A stretch of 64,000 bases of DNA from NCBI RefSeq assembly GCF_022539665.2, contig NC_081337.1:1170239-1234238 (forward strand), given 5' to 3'. Below the pieces are notes generated by a model. The model did no database searches, was not told where the DNA came from, and saw nothing but the letters and a program-made list of their open reading frames with translations. Below are positions 30,607 to 41,530 of the stretch, piece by piece; position 1 is the stretch's first letter, and each line of letters starts with the position of its first letter. The translations under genes and the position numbers were made by a program. The stretch comes from Daphnia carinata. Taxonomy: Eukaryota; Arthropoda; Branchiopoda; Diplostraca; Daphniidae.

Positions 30607-30990
30607 TTGTTTTATATTTGTTGTTGTTGAAGTTGTTTGGTATGTTTTATTTTTCTCGAGGAGATAGTTATATTCTAGCTCTACGAGCTCTTTCCACTTT
30701 ATAGCAAAATTTTCTTTGAGGGTTTGTGTCTCAGAGTTTTGTGTTGGTAAGGTAGGATATAGTGGAGGTATGTTACGACGGGTAAGTCTGGGTAGATCGG
30801 GTTGGTTTCGAGAGTTGCCACTACTTGTATATCTTTAAAAGTGCTATACATTCGCTTACCTCGTCTACGTCAACTTCGGACTCGTATATTTTGCTCTTAC
30901 TTCATGTGGTACGCATGTACTTTTAGGGTTTATTACGGTGAACCTTTTATATATCTGAATGTCTCGTTGGGACCTCTAAATGTAAGGTTC

Positions 30991-31345
30991 TCATAACCGT
31001 TTATTATACCCCAGTACAAGTGCACACAGTGACAGAGCAAAGGCAACTCCGATTAATGATTAAGAAACACGGGTTTATATACCAGTAAGGGGCTACAGCA
31101 GCGCACGTCATGGTGATAATTAGCATCACGCTTAGACGGCGGGAGCGTGACAAGATCATGGCGCGATGGCTGTATACCACGCGCCATACCCAATTCCGTG
31201 TCATGGAGGCGCTGCGCTAAACATACTCAGAGCGGCTCCTATTCGATAGGTGGTGACGTAGTGTGTACACTACGCGTCGCACCTACGACAAGGATAGCAT
31301 AGGCTACCGTCAAGTATACATGAAAGTGTATATTGACTCATTACA
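30991..31345 (-). repeat. Element A 5' LTR
   Basis: 355 bp, paired with 21828-22181. The 384 bp between it and the listed gag start is leader. No clear tRNA primer-binding site begins at the LTR edge; the nearest tRNA-like string, AGGTCCCAACGAG, lies about 13 nt inside. Confidence 0.92.
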
Positions 31346-31513
31346 GTAGGCTGTTTCCTTGCCATTTCAGTCTACACGTGGATCACTGCCTATTTTGATT
31401 CGCTCCTGAATGTAGACCAACTACAGTGGTCAATGACTAGCAGTTGGTACTCGACAAGTGTTCGCTTTATGCTGCTTGGAGATAATGCGAGGGATTGGTT
31501 ATAACTCATCACG

Positions 31514-31585
31514 TCCTCGGTAGTATAGTGGTCAGTATCCCCGCCTGTCACGCGGGAGACCTGGGTTCAATTCCCCGCCGGGGAG
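31514..31585 (+). tRNA. tRNA-Asp-GTC: tRNA-Asp(GTC), copy 13, T-stem mismatch
   Basis: G49 is T (gaccTgggttc), giving a T-C mismatch in the T-stem within the B box region. Possibly impaired. Confidence 0.88.
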
Positions 31586-32445
31586 AGGATGGGTTGCGGT
31601 GCTCAATTGCCAACGATTTTGTTTCAGACACCTTTAAAATTAAGAGAGGGAAACCAAGCACGCTTTTCTCCTACATGCAGTTTTAATGGTCGTGCTCTCG
31701 TGGAAACAATTATACACGATTGAGCATTGGTTTCTTAAATTTCGACAATTACACACGTTCTTCTCGCCCACGAAACATAAGATTTTCACTCGTCGAATCT
31801 TGTATGACGCGCCACCTGCTGTTTGCTTCTTGAATCCTGCGGTGCAGATGATTGATATAGAGCCTAGCCTACACCATCTGCTATTTGTTTCGCTTACTAT
31901 ATAGGACATTTGACTTAAAAATTCCTTTGCCGACCTATGAACCGGCTGATAGCGATATCGCTTTCAACGCCAATGATTATCGTTTGATCTCTAAGGTCGC
32001 CTTCGGCATCATAGTGTTCTGATATTCTCTTGCGATAGAACGCTATGTGACCATGTCTGAGAACAAACGGAAAATATATTAAAAGCGCTTCGAAAGCACA
32101 CACTACAAGTATATAAAAAAGAGCTAAAACACGACAACATTACCAAAGGGGACTATATACGTATTAAATATCAAATACCAGAAAATCACGTAATACGTTA
32201 GATAAAACCAAAACTAGAATTCGGAAATAAGAACGACATATTCACGTTCGTTTGTGCGTGTTTAATCTGTAGGGTCAGTAGGGTATTTCCTTGCCATTTC
32301 AGTCTACACGTGGATCACTGCCTATTTTGATTCGCTCCTGAATGTAGACCAACCACAGTGGTCAATGACTAGCAGTTGGTACTCGACAAGTGTTCGCTTT
32401 ATGCTGCTTGGAGATAATGCGAGGGATTGGTGATAACTCATCACG

Positions 32446-32517
32446 TCCTCGGTAGTATAGTGGTCAGTATCCCCGCTTGTCACGCGGGAGACCGGGGTTC
32501 AATTCCCCGCCGGGGAG
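32446..32517 (+). tRNA. tRNA-Asp-GTC: tRNA-Asp(GTC), copy 14
   Basis: C32 of the anticodon loop is T (TTGTCAC); the stems are intact. Confidence 0.94.
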
Positions 32518-33041
32518 AGGATGGGTTGCGGTGCTCAATTGCCAACGATTTTGTTTCAGACACCTTTAAAATAAAGAGAAGGAAACCAAGCACGCTTTTC
32601 TCCTACATGCAGTTTTAATGGTCGTGCTCTCGTGGAAACAACTATACACGATTGAGCATTGGTTTCTTAAATTTCGACAATTACACACGTTCTTCTCGCC
32701 CACGAAACATAAGATTTTCACTCGTCGAATCTTGTATGACGCGCCACCTGCTGTTTGCTTCTTGAATCCTGCGGTGCAGATGATTGATATAGAGCCTAGC
32801 CTACGCCATCTGCTATTTGTTTCGCTTACTATATAGGACATTTGACTTAAAAATTCCTTTGTCGACCTATGAACCGGCTGATAGCGATATCGCTTTCAAC
32901 GCCAATGATTATCGTATGATCTCTAAGGTCGCCTTCGGCATCATAGTGTTCTGATACCTATTCTTTCTCTTGCGATAGAATGCTATGTGACCATGTCTGA
33001 GAACAAACGGAAAATATATTAAAAGCGCTTCGAAACCACAC

Positions 33042-33409
33042 TGTCACCGATTTGATCGGTGGGGTTAGAACCCGGTAGAGGGCTCCCTGTTCGCCACACT
33101 CTATTTTGTTTCCCTTCCCCTTTTTTTTGTTTTCTTGGTTGCCCGAGCGGGTCGAACCGGAGCAGTAAGTTTAAGTCTGATATACAGTCTCTACGAGTCT
33201 GTTTTCTGTCTCGTTGTCTTCCCTTTGTACCTCCTTTCAAGTCGACAATCACGTCGAAATACCCTCTTGTCCGTCGAAGTGTTCCTTGTTCAGTCAATAC
33301 AAGTATAGCAAACTTCGTCAGTTATAATTTTGGACAAGACAAGAAAGCAAAGGTAAAGAGACTGACAAAATAAAAGCTATTGCTACTCTCTAATTTGAGA
33401 TAAGCAACA
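33042..33409 (+). repeat. Element B 5' LTR
   Basis: About 368 bp from TGTCACC to AGCAACA just before the primer-binding site. AATAAA at 33369-33374 could be its polyadenylation signal. There is no partner LTR, so the 3' edge is set from the primer site. Confidence 0.75.
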
Positions 33410-33411
33410 AA

Positions 33412-33429
33412 TGGTGCCGAAACCCGGGA
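33412..33429 (+). promoter_or_regulatory. Element B primer-binding site, tRNA-Phe
   Basis: TGGTGCCGAAACCCGGGA is the complement of the 3' end of animal tRNA-Phe (acceptor TTTCGGC, A, CCA), 18 of 18 by my reading of the tRNA-Phe consensus. It primes minus-strand synthesis. Confidence 0.85.
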
Positions 33430-33584
33430 CTCTGGAAATCGAATAGTGTAAATTTCCATTTCCAGCTGTCCAACTTTGTACTTTAGCGACCTCGTGTTGT
33501 TCACGTTCCGTAACCACGCTGGTCGACCAACCGTTCGAACTGTATCCGTTGATATCGTCTACATCCTGCGTCTGTTAAGCATTT

Positions 33585-34421
33585 GTGCTACCTTACTTCA
33601 ATTGCAAGATGAGTGAGACCCAAGGAATCATCGAAGATCCTACCAAAAGGGAACCTACAACGGCCATAAAAACCGCTGAGTCGGGGCCGGTTCATGATGG
33701 AGGAAGTATAGGAGTCATCTCAAGACCCACCAAGGAAGAAGCTGAAATGGCCTTACAAATCGCCGAGGCGGGGCCCAATCACCATGGTGGAAATTTGAGT
33801 CACGACCCATCAATTCCCAATCTCACTCAATCACGAGGTCTACGGAAGAGGGAGCATACCACGCTGTCGACCAGGATCCACGAATGTATCCGCCAACATC
33901 GTCAAGGCATTCGTCTCAGCAAGGGCCAATTGAGCATCTGGCGCATCGAACTCGTCCGCCTGTTCGATAGCACCATGGAACTCCACGAGAAATACGTGGA
34001 GACAGTTACCAATCTGCCTGGTAAACGCCGAGCCGAGTGTGAACGCTGGGAAGTGCAGTTCACGACAGACCACCAAAGTGTAGTGTCAGAAATCGACCAA
34101 CACCTAGCATCGCGGTCGATTGCATCATCATCACTTGCATCGTCAGTCACTATCAATTCAACAGTGGCGAAAGCAAGTGTAAAAGAAAATTCGACTGTAT
34201 CTTTAAGGATCCAACAGCTTGAAACTCAAGCTCGCCAGACTCAAGATGTCCTAAATCGACATGGGGAGCTTTTATCAGACATTGTAAATGACATCAAGAA
34301 GTCATCTCTGCAAGCCAAACGGCAAAGTGAGGCGTTATTTGCGATCGAGCAAATTCTACAATCGATCCACGAGGTCAACGAGAAATCTTTAGTAACCGTA
34401 GAAAAGAAGATGGACATTTGA
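33585..34421 (+). pseudogene. Element B Gag, N-terminal part, ends at TGA
   Basis: 278 codons; the likely true start is the second Met at 33609 (MSETQ). Two related segments near the N-terminus (AESGPVHDGGS and AEAGPNHHGG) look like an internal duplication. Coiled-coil stretches follow. It stops at an in-frame TGA at 34419; the same frame continues in the next ORF. Confidence 0.75.
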
Positions 34422-34433
34422 CTCAAGTCTGCG

Positions 34434-35324
34434 ATGGGCCAAATGGTGGAAGAAAACGAGTCCAGTTCTAAGAAAGTTGAGGAGAAACTAGAAGCTATTC
34501 AGAAAAATAGTGAGTCGCAGTCCAAAGAACTCGAAAGGTTAAAATGCCTTGTACAACAGACGTGTGCAAAAATGTCTAGAAAATGGCCCGAGGGTGAAAA
34601 TGTCTCATCCCAAGTTCGTCTAGACACGTCGATACAAAGCATGTTGTCTCAACGCCGCGAAGCTTTAGGATGGCCGCAAGGCATTACCCCATCCTCACCG
34701 CCACAGGCAGCCAACCTATTGGAGCAATGCAGAAGAGCCGGGACAACGGGCGAGCAAATGGACAGCATAGGGGCAACTATCGACATGTCTAACGATCCAT
34801 CGTTTAGCTGCCAGCAACAGCCAAAGGGCGATCTAAAATCTGATTCTAGTCTCATCTGCAAACTTGTCAATTCTTTGACAATGTCATCACTTCCACCTCT
34901 CACCATCACCAAGTTCGACGGGAACCCTCTGAACTACCAGATGTTTAAGTCGAAGTTCATGACGCTGTATCACAACCGGTGCAGCGACAATGGAATTCGG
35001 CTAGCGCATCTGCAGGAGCTACTTTCGGCTCATGTTCTCAACTCGGTAGCTGATTGTGTTCACGACCCAAGTAAATACGAAGTGGTCTGGCATCGACTTG
35101 ATCAAGAATATGGCCACACCACTATCATGGCCCAAACCCATCTGAATAATCTCCTTCGACTTCTATCTATGCAGCCAAACGACAGCGCCAGCTTGAAAAC
35201 ATTTTCCAACAAGCTTCACGGTGCGGTCTCTGCTCTGTCAACTTCTGGACTAGCGAGCGAATTAGAGTCGCTGGGCAACCTCATGCATGTTGTCACCAAA
35301 CTGCCGAAGACCTTGAGGGAATGA
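34434..35324 (+). pseudogene. Element B Gag, C-terminal part (Pao-type)
   Basis: Same frame as the upstream part, only a TGA away. It contains ITKFDGNPLNYQMFKSKF, the core signature of Pao retrotransposon Gag-like regions, and ends at another in-frame TGA at 35322 within LRE/WGG. Confidence 0.78.
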
Positions 35325-35336
35325 TGGGGAGGAAGG

Positions 35337-37730
35337 GTGATGAAGATGCATCCCGCTGTACCTTCAATTGTCGATCTGGATGACTGGTTAACCCTCCAGT
35401 CGAAGGGTTCTGATTTTGCTAAATTAATGGCGGGGCCGTCAACACTTCTAACTATTCCACAAGTCGTGCCCAAGAGAAATGGGAAAGGATATCCAACTTC
35501 CTATGTCTCTACCATCAACCACGTCACCACCTCGACGCCTGAAACAATCTTGCCGCAATCAAAAGGAGGAGGTTTGCGGGTGAGCCCACCCAATACAACC
35601 TCGTTTAGCCAAACAAGAGGCAACTCAACGTGCTTTGTTTGCAGAGGGGCGATACACAAAATCGAGGAGTGTAACGCATTCAAGCAGATGTCTCCAATGC
35701 AAAGAGCGGAGACAGTCTTCAAAGCAGGCAGGTGTCTCCGATGCCTTACAGGAAAGCACACCAGCCGAGCTTGCAGAGTCAAATCGATTCGATGTATGGT
35801 CGAAGGATGCAAGTATCCAGGACACTCGACGTTGCTTCATGGTTCCGAGTTTTCCACAAGAAACAATGCAAGCACCTCTAGTGACTACAAGACCACACCA
35901 GAATCGAAACCACCGCGTCGATTGACTTTCGACGACAAAGTCGATGAAGCCTTCCTTGGCGCAGTATCACGCACTGGACTGGACACACCACGTCGAGTGC
36001 TTTTCAAAATCGTTCCTGTCCGTCTACACCATGGAGAAAAGGTCTTCGATACTTTTGGATTCTTAGACAGCGGAAGCGACTCCACCTTAATCCGAAGTGA
36101 CGTGGCCAAAACTCAACTAGGTTTGGCAGGGCCAACAACGAAGATCAACGTGACATCTTATGACGGGGGAGTTACTCCAGTCAATGCTCACATCGTGGAC
36201 TTCGTCATCAGTTCGCGAGACGGGTCGACTTCATTCCAAGCAAGAAGAGCGTACGCAGTAGAAAACCTACAAGTCGCTCAAAACCCGACCTTTTCGGACG
36301 TACAAGCAAAGGCATTCCCTCATCTACAAGGCCTGAATCTCCCAGAAGTCCAATCCGACCAAGTTACGAATTTAATTGGCCTGGATGTAGCAGACGCTCA
36401 CGACCATAGCGAATCACGCAAACCGATGGATGGGTCGACCGGACCGGTAGCTTTCAACACGCCATTTGGATGGTGCCTGGGAGGTAAAGTGGGCCCGCAA
36501 AGCGAACAGGAGCGACCAAGCCATTATGTAGCCCACATCACATCGGGAGAAGAGGAAAAGAACCTTTCTGAAATCGTCGAGCGGTTTTGGAGGCTGGAGT
36601 CGAAAGACTCTGTACAGCCTCCTACACTCATGTCAGCAGAAGACCGACGGGGAGAAAAGATTTTAAAGAGGACCTCCAGATACATCAGAAATCACCATCA
36701 AATTGGTCTAATGTGGAAGGTCGACAATCCGGAATTGCCGGATAACCGAAGTATGGCGCTTAGCCGCCTTTTTCAAATTGAACGTCGCTTCAAAAGAGAC
36801 CCCAGCTACGCCAGACCTTACGACGACGTCATTCAAGAGTACATCAACCTTGGCCATGCTCATCTGTTATCAACAGAAGAAGCTAAAGGGAGAACACCAA
36901 AGACAAATTACATGCCTCATCATGGTGTTCAAAGTGCGACCAGTCTGACGACAAAAACCAGAGTGGTCTTCGACGGTTCAGCAGAATGCGAAGGTACTTC
37001 CTTGAACAAAAATCTTCTTCGTGGCCCGAACTACCTCCTAAACCTACTTGGAATAATCTTGCGCTTTCGCAAACACCAAATTCCCATCAGTAGTGACATC
37101 GAGAAGATGTATCACCAGGTTTTAGTTCCAGAAGAGGACCAAGATGCCTTCCGATTTTTGTACCGGTTACCCAACTGCACGACATCCCCGCTCACCTACA
37201 GGATGACAGTCCATGTCTTTGAGGCCGTCTCGTCGCCGTCAACTTGTTTGTTTGCCTTAAACAAAACAGCTGAAGACCACAAGACGAAATTTCCAGATGC
37301 AGCTGCCAGCGTAAAAACAAGCTTCTACGTCGACAACTATCTGGATTCGTTCGAGTCGGAAGACGAGGCAATCGAACGGGCCCGCCAGCTAAAAGACTTG
37401 TTGCAGCTGGGGGGTTTTAATCTCACTAAGTGGTCGTCGTCGTCAAGAAAGGTCCTAACAGCACTCAAACCTTTAGGCTTGGCCAATCCAAAACTGGATC
37501 TAGACCTGGACAAATTGCCTATGGATCGAGCTCTAGGGATTCTTTGGGACAGTGAAATCGACGCGTTCACGTTCAAGGTGGGAGAAAAGGTCCAGTCACA
37601 CACCACACCTACGAAAAGAAATCTCGTAAGTGTGGTAGCTACAGTATACGATCCGCTAGGATTCGTTGCTCCAATGGTGTTCGCCATGAAGGTGCTAATT
37701 CAGGAAGTATGGCGAGCTAAGCTAGACTGA
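35337..37730 (+). pseudogene. Element B zinc knuckles, protease and reverse transcriptase
   Basis: 797 codons, in frame with gag. Cys-rich knuckles lie at residues ~99-160, followed by an aspartic protease with LDSGSD at 243-248, typical of Pao proteases (DSG). The RT carries SSDIEKMYHQV for the first catalytic Asp. The YVDD motif reads YVDN at residues 664-667: codon AAC at 37335 replaces the second catalytic Asp, consistent with a G to A change and loss of polymerase activity. It ends at TGA 37728, where the next residues DEELPEP suggest a former Trp codon. Confidence 0.88.
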
Positions 37731-37739
37731 GATGAAGAG

Positions 37740-38624
37740 TTGCCCGAACCTATGAAATACCCATTCCAAAAGTGGTGTCAAAGCTTGTCGAACCTAGCAA
37801 GCATCACAGTTCCGCGATGCTTAGTAAACGAAGAGCGCCCAACAACACAGCAAGTACACATCTTTGCCGACGCCAGTCAACTAGGTTTTGGAGCAGTCGC
37901 GTACGCGAGAACAACGTACGCCAGTGAAAGGATCGACGTGTCTTTTATCATAGCCAAAACGCACGTCGCACCGTTGAAACAGCTCTCGATCCCTCGGCTT
38001 GAACTCCAAGAAGCCGTCGAAGCGTTACACTTGGCCATACTGGTTTGCCATGAGATGAACCTGGATCTGAGCCAAATCACGTTTCACGTCGACTCCCAAA
38101 CCGTACTTCGATGGATCCATTCTGCAAACGTCAAATACGAAGTGTTTGTGGGCAACAGAATCGGAAAGATTCTAATGAACACCGACTGTCGGCAATGGCG
38201 TCACGTCCCAGGAGTCATGAACCCAGCAGACGTTTGCAGCAGAGGATTGGATCCCAGCAACCTCAAGGAATTGCAGCAGTTCCATCAAGGACCAGCCTTC
38301 CTGTTGTTGGAACCCCCATCATGGCGAAAGTGGAACCAGATTGATCAAGATGACCATCAAGATCCCGAAGCCATTCACGTCTACAAAGTGAAAACGGAGC
38401 CCAGTGACAATGTGATCGACCAGTGCGTGGAATATTATTCGAACAAAGTGCGCCTGGAACGAGTGCTTGCATGGTGTTTGCGGTTTATTGCAAACTGTTG
38501 TGCCAAAGTAAAAAGGGTGAAACTAACTTCAGGAGAACTGACGCCAGTCGAAACTGAAAAGGCTCTAACAGGTGCATTCAACGTGCACAAGAAGTGGCAT
38601 ACCCCGAAGATGTGTTGTTCTTAA
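37740..38624 (+). pseudogene. Element B RNase H and connection to integrase
   Basis: 294 codons in the gag-pol frame. VHIFADASQLGFGAVAY gives the first RNase H Asp; IPRLELQEAV and HVDSQTVLRWI are standard BEL/Pao RNase H motifs. A frameshift near 38594-38624 leads to integrase. Confidence 0.85.
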
Positions 38625-39460
38625 AAAAGGGGAAAGAGCTGCCAAACCGGTCAAAACTCAAGCAGTTTCGACCATTCATCGATGAACAACACCTGATGCG
38701 AGTGGGCGGGCGAATTGGACAAGCACCTATTGACTACGTCACAAGACACCCAGTGATTTTATCTCCAGAGGAACGCATCACAAGCCTGATCGTCTGGGAT
38801 GCTCACGTTCGAAATTACCACATGATGGCCGACCGCCTATTGTGCGAACTTCGAAAAATGTATTGGATAACCTCTGGACGAAGGACAATCAAGTCTATAC
38901 TCAACAAGTGCATTCCCTGCAAGCGGAGAGATGCACAACCAGTTGCACCACTCATGGCTCAGCTACCAGTCCATCGCATAACGCCGTTCTTGCCTCCATT
39001 CGCCCATACAGGAGTCGACTATTTTGGTCCACTGACTGTCAAAGTAGGAGGGAGAGGGCGACGAGACGAGAAAAGGTGGATTTGCCTTTTTACGTGTCTC
39101 ACAACCCGAGCAGTCCATCTAGAAGTGACTGCAAGCCTCAGCGCCGAGGCATTCTTAATGGCCTTTTCCCGATTCTCCAGCATGAGGGGAAAGCCAGTCG
39201 TTGTATATAGCGACAACGGCACAAATTTTGAAGCTGGAGAAAAGGAGTTGAACGAGGCAGTTGAAGAATTGAACAACAGCAAAGACTACCTGGAAGCACA
39301 GTTAACTTGTCGACACATCGAGTGGCGTTTCTCTCCGCCAAGTGGACCTCACTTCGGGGGAGTGTGGGAGAGGCTCGTGCAATCGTGCAAAAGAGCTATG
39401 AAAGTGACCCTCGGAAATAGTGTCGTCAGTGATCAAGTTTTAAATACTGTTGTGGCTTAA
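38594..39460 (+). pseudogene. Element B integrase, truncated
   Basis: 288 codons in a shifted frame. A zinc-binding N-terminus includes CIPCKRR. The DDE triad is visible: Asp in GVDYFGP, Asp in YSDNGTNF, Glu in FGGVWERLV. A stop (TAA) sits shortly before the deletion breakpoint, and the C-terminal domain is missing. Confidence 0.87.
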
Positions 39461-39721
39461 ATCGGGGCATCGCTTAATGCTCGACCAAAACTAGAATTCG
39501 GAAATAAGAACGACATATTCACGTTCGTTTGTTGTGTTTAATCTGTAGGGTCAGTAGGGTGTTTCCTTGCCATTTCAGTCTACACGTGGATCACTGCCTA
39601 TTTTGATTCGCTCCTGAATGTAGACCAACTACAGTGGTCAATGACTAGCAGTTGGTACTCGACAAGTGTTCGCTTTATGCTGCTTGGAGATAATGCGAGG
39701 GATTGGTGATAACTCATCACG

Positions 39722-39793
39722 TCCTCGGTAGTATAGTGGTCAGTATCCCCGCCTGTCACGCGGGAGACCGGGGTTCAATTCCCCGCCGGGGAG
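39722..39793 (+). tRNA. tRNA-Asp-GTC: tRNA-Asp(GTC), copy 15
   Basis: Consensus body. Confidence 0.97.
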
Positions 39794-40659
39794 AGGATGG
39801 GTTGCGGTGCTCAATTGCCAACGATTTTGTTTCAGACACCTTTAAAATTAAGAGAGGGAAACCAAGCACGCTTTTCTCCTACATGCAGTTTTAATGGTCG
39901 TGCTCTCGTGGAAACAACTATACACGATTGAGCATTGGTTTCTTAAATTTCGACAATTACACACGTTCTTCTCGCCCACGAAACATAAGATTTTCACTCG
40001 TCGAATCTTGTATGACGCGCCACCTGCTGTTTGCTTCTTGAATCCTGCGGTGCAGATGATTGATATAGAGCCTAGCCTACGCCATCTGCTATTTGTTTCG
40101 CTTACTATATAGGACATTTGACTTAAAAATTCCTTTGCCGACCTATGAACCGGCTGATAGCGATATCGCTTTCAACGCCAATGATTATCGTTTGATCTCT
40201 AAGGTCGCCTTCGGCATCATAGTGTTCTGATACCTATTCTTTCTCTTGCGATAGAACGCTGTGTGACCATGTCTGAGAACAAACGGAAAATATATTAAAA
40301 GCGCTTCGAAACCACACACTACAAGTATATAAAAAAGAGCTAAAACACGACAACATTACCAAGGGGACTATATACGTATTAAATATCAAATACCAGAAAA
40401 TCACGTAATACGTTAGATAAAACCAAAACTAGAATTCGGAAATAAGAACGACATATTCACGTTCGTTTGTTGTGTTTAATCTGTAGGGTCAGTAGGGTGT
40501 TTCCTTGCCATTTCAGTCTACACGTGGATCACTGCCTATTTTGATTCGCTCCTGAATGTAGACCAACTACAGTGGTCAATGACTAGCAGTTGGTACTTGA
40601 CAAGTGTTCGCTTTATGCTGCTTGGAGATAAAGCGAGGGATTGGTGATAACTCATCACT

Positions 40660-40731
40660 TCCTCGGTAGTATAGTGGTCAGTATCCCCGCCTGTCACGCG
40701 GGAGACCGGGGTTCAATTCCCCGCCGGGGAG
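40660..40731 (+). tRNA. tRNA-Asp-GTC: tRNA-Asp(GTC), copy 16
   Basis: Consensus body; the base just 5' is changed (cactT for cacgT). Confidence 0.96.
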
Positions 40732-41328
40732 AGGATGGGTTGCGGTGCTCAATTGCCAACGATTTTGTTTCAGACACCTTTAAAATTAAGAGAGGGAAAC
40801 CAAGCACGCTTTTCTCCTACATGCAGTTTTAATGGTCGTGCTCTCGTGGAAACAACTATACACGATTGAGCATTGGTTTCTTAAATTTCGACAATTACAC
40901 ACGTTCTTCTCGCCCACGAAACATAAGATTTTCACTCGTCGAATCTTGTATGACGCGCCACCTGCTGTTTGCTTCTTGAATCCTGCGGTGCAGATGATTG
41001 ATATAGAGCCTAGCCTACGCCATCTGCTATTTGTTTCGCTTACTATATAGGACATTTGACTTAAAAATTCCTTTGCCGACCTATGAACCGGCTGATAGCG
41101 ATATCGCTTTCAACGCCAATGATTATCGTTTGATCTCTAAGGTCGCCTTCGGCATCATAGTGTTCTGATACCTATTCTTTCTCTTGCGATAGAACGCTAT
41201 GTAACCATGTCTGAGAACAAACGGAAAATATATTAAAAGCGCTTCGAAACCACACACTACAAGTATATACAAGTATTCGCTTTATGCTGCTTGGAGATAA
41301 TGCGAGGGATTGGTGATAACTCATCACG

Positions 41329-41376
41329 TCCTCGGTAGTATAGTGGTCAGTATCCTCGCCTGTCACGCGGGAGACC
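41329..41376 (+). pseudogene. tRNA-Asp truncated at the T-arm by element C
   Basis: The first 48 nt are present (with C to T in tatcctcg), ending gagacc. Gypsy sequence follows directly, so the T-arm and 3' acceptor strand are gone. Confidence 0.92.
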
Positions 41377-41530
41377 ATCCAAACAACGGGGCTATATTCC
41401 TGTAAAACCTGATGGACTCCTGGTAGTCCCACCGAACTCGCTCGATTTCGTAAGGGGGAGGTTATCTGCGGATATCTCCGGGACAGCATATGTTAAATTT
41501 AACTGCTTCGCAAAACCCGGGAAGGAATGG

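Larger units (their letters stand above)
21828..31345 (-). mobile_element. Element A: Gypsy-like LTR retroelement with env-like and ankyrin ORFs
   Basis: A 9.5-kb element read on the minus strand: 5' LTR 30991-31345, gag, protease, RT-RNase H, integrase, an env-like ORF, an ankyrin-repeat ORF, a polypurine tract and 3' LTR 21828-22181. The gene order RT, RNase H, integrase marks Ty3/Gypsy; the envelope-like gene recalls errantivirus-type elements. It splits the tRNA-Asp array. No target duplication is visible and about 30 bp of array are missing at the site. Gag has no in-frame ATG near its start, and pol is broken into four overlapping frames, so this copy is probably inactive as assembled. 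The LTRs differ by one indel and about five substitutions, so the insertion is not brand new. Confidence 0.93.
31346..33041 (+). repeat. tRNA-Asp array, block 2 (between elements A and B)
   Basis: Two units 932 bp apart, clearly more diverged than block 1 (8-bp deletion near 32024, several substitutions). It resumes about 30 bp past the point where block 1 stops and is cut at 33042 by element B. Confidence 0.95.
33042..39483 (+). mobile_element. Element B: 3'-truncated BEL/Pao LTR retrotransposon
   Basis: Starts at the LTR TGTCACCG, abutting array sequence ending CCACAC. It carries a 5' LTR, a tRNA-Phe primer-binding site, gag, DSGS protease, RT, RNase H and integrase in the BEL/Pao style, and stops abruptly inside integrase at LNARP. 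Array sequence ACCAAAACTAG resumes there, so the 3' half of integrase, the 3' LTR and about 130 bp of array were deleted. The coding region is one frame with three TGA stops and then one frameshift. The copy is dead. Confidence 0.93.
39484..41376 (+). repeat. tRNA-Asp array, block 3
   Basis: Resumes after element B and holds two tRNA-Asp genes 938 bp apart. After the second, the spacer shortens by deletion (41267-41270, ACAAGTATATACAAGT) and runs into a third, truncated tRNA. More diverged than block 1. Confidence 0.95.

Noticed and set aside
30978-30990. tRNA primer site for element A at AGGTCCCAACGAG
   Set aside because: It starts about 13 nt inside the LTR edge, lacks the initial TGG, and I could not match it to a tRNA 3' end.
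34419-37730. TGA recoded as a sense codon (selenocysteine or variant code) in element B
   Set aside because: The copy also has a catalytic-site mutation, a frameshift and a truncated 3' end, and other elements here have TAG and TAA breaks; decay is simpler.
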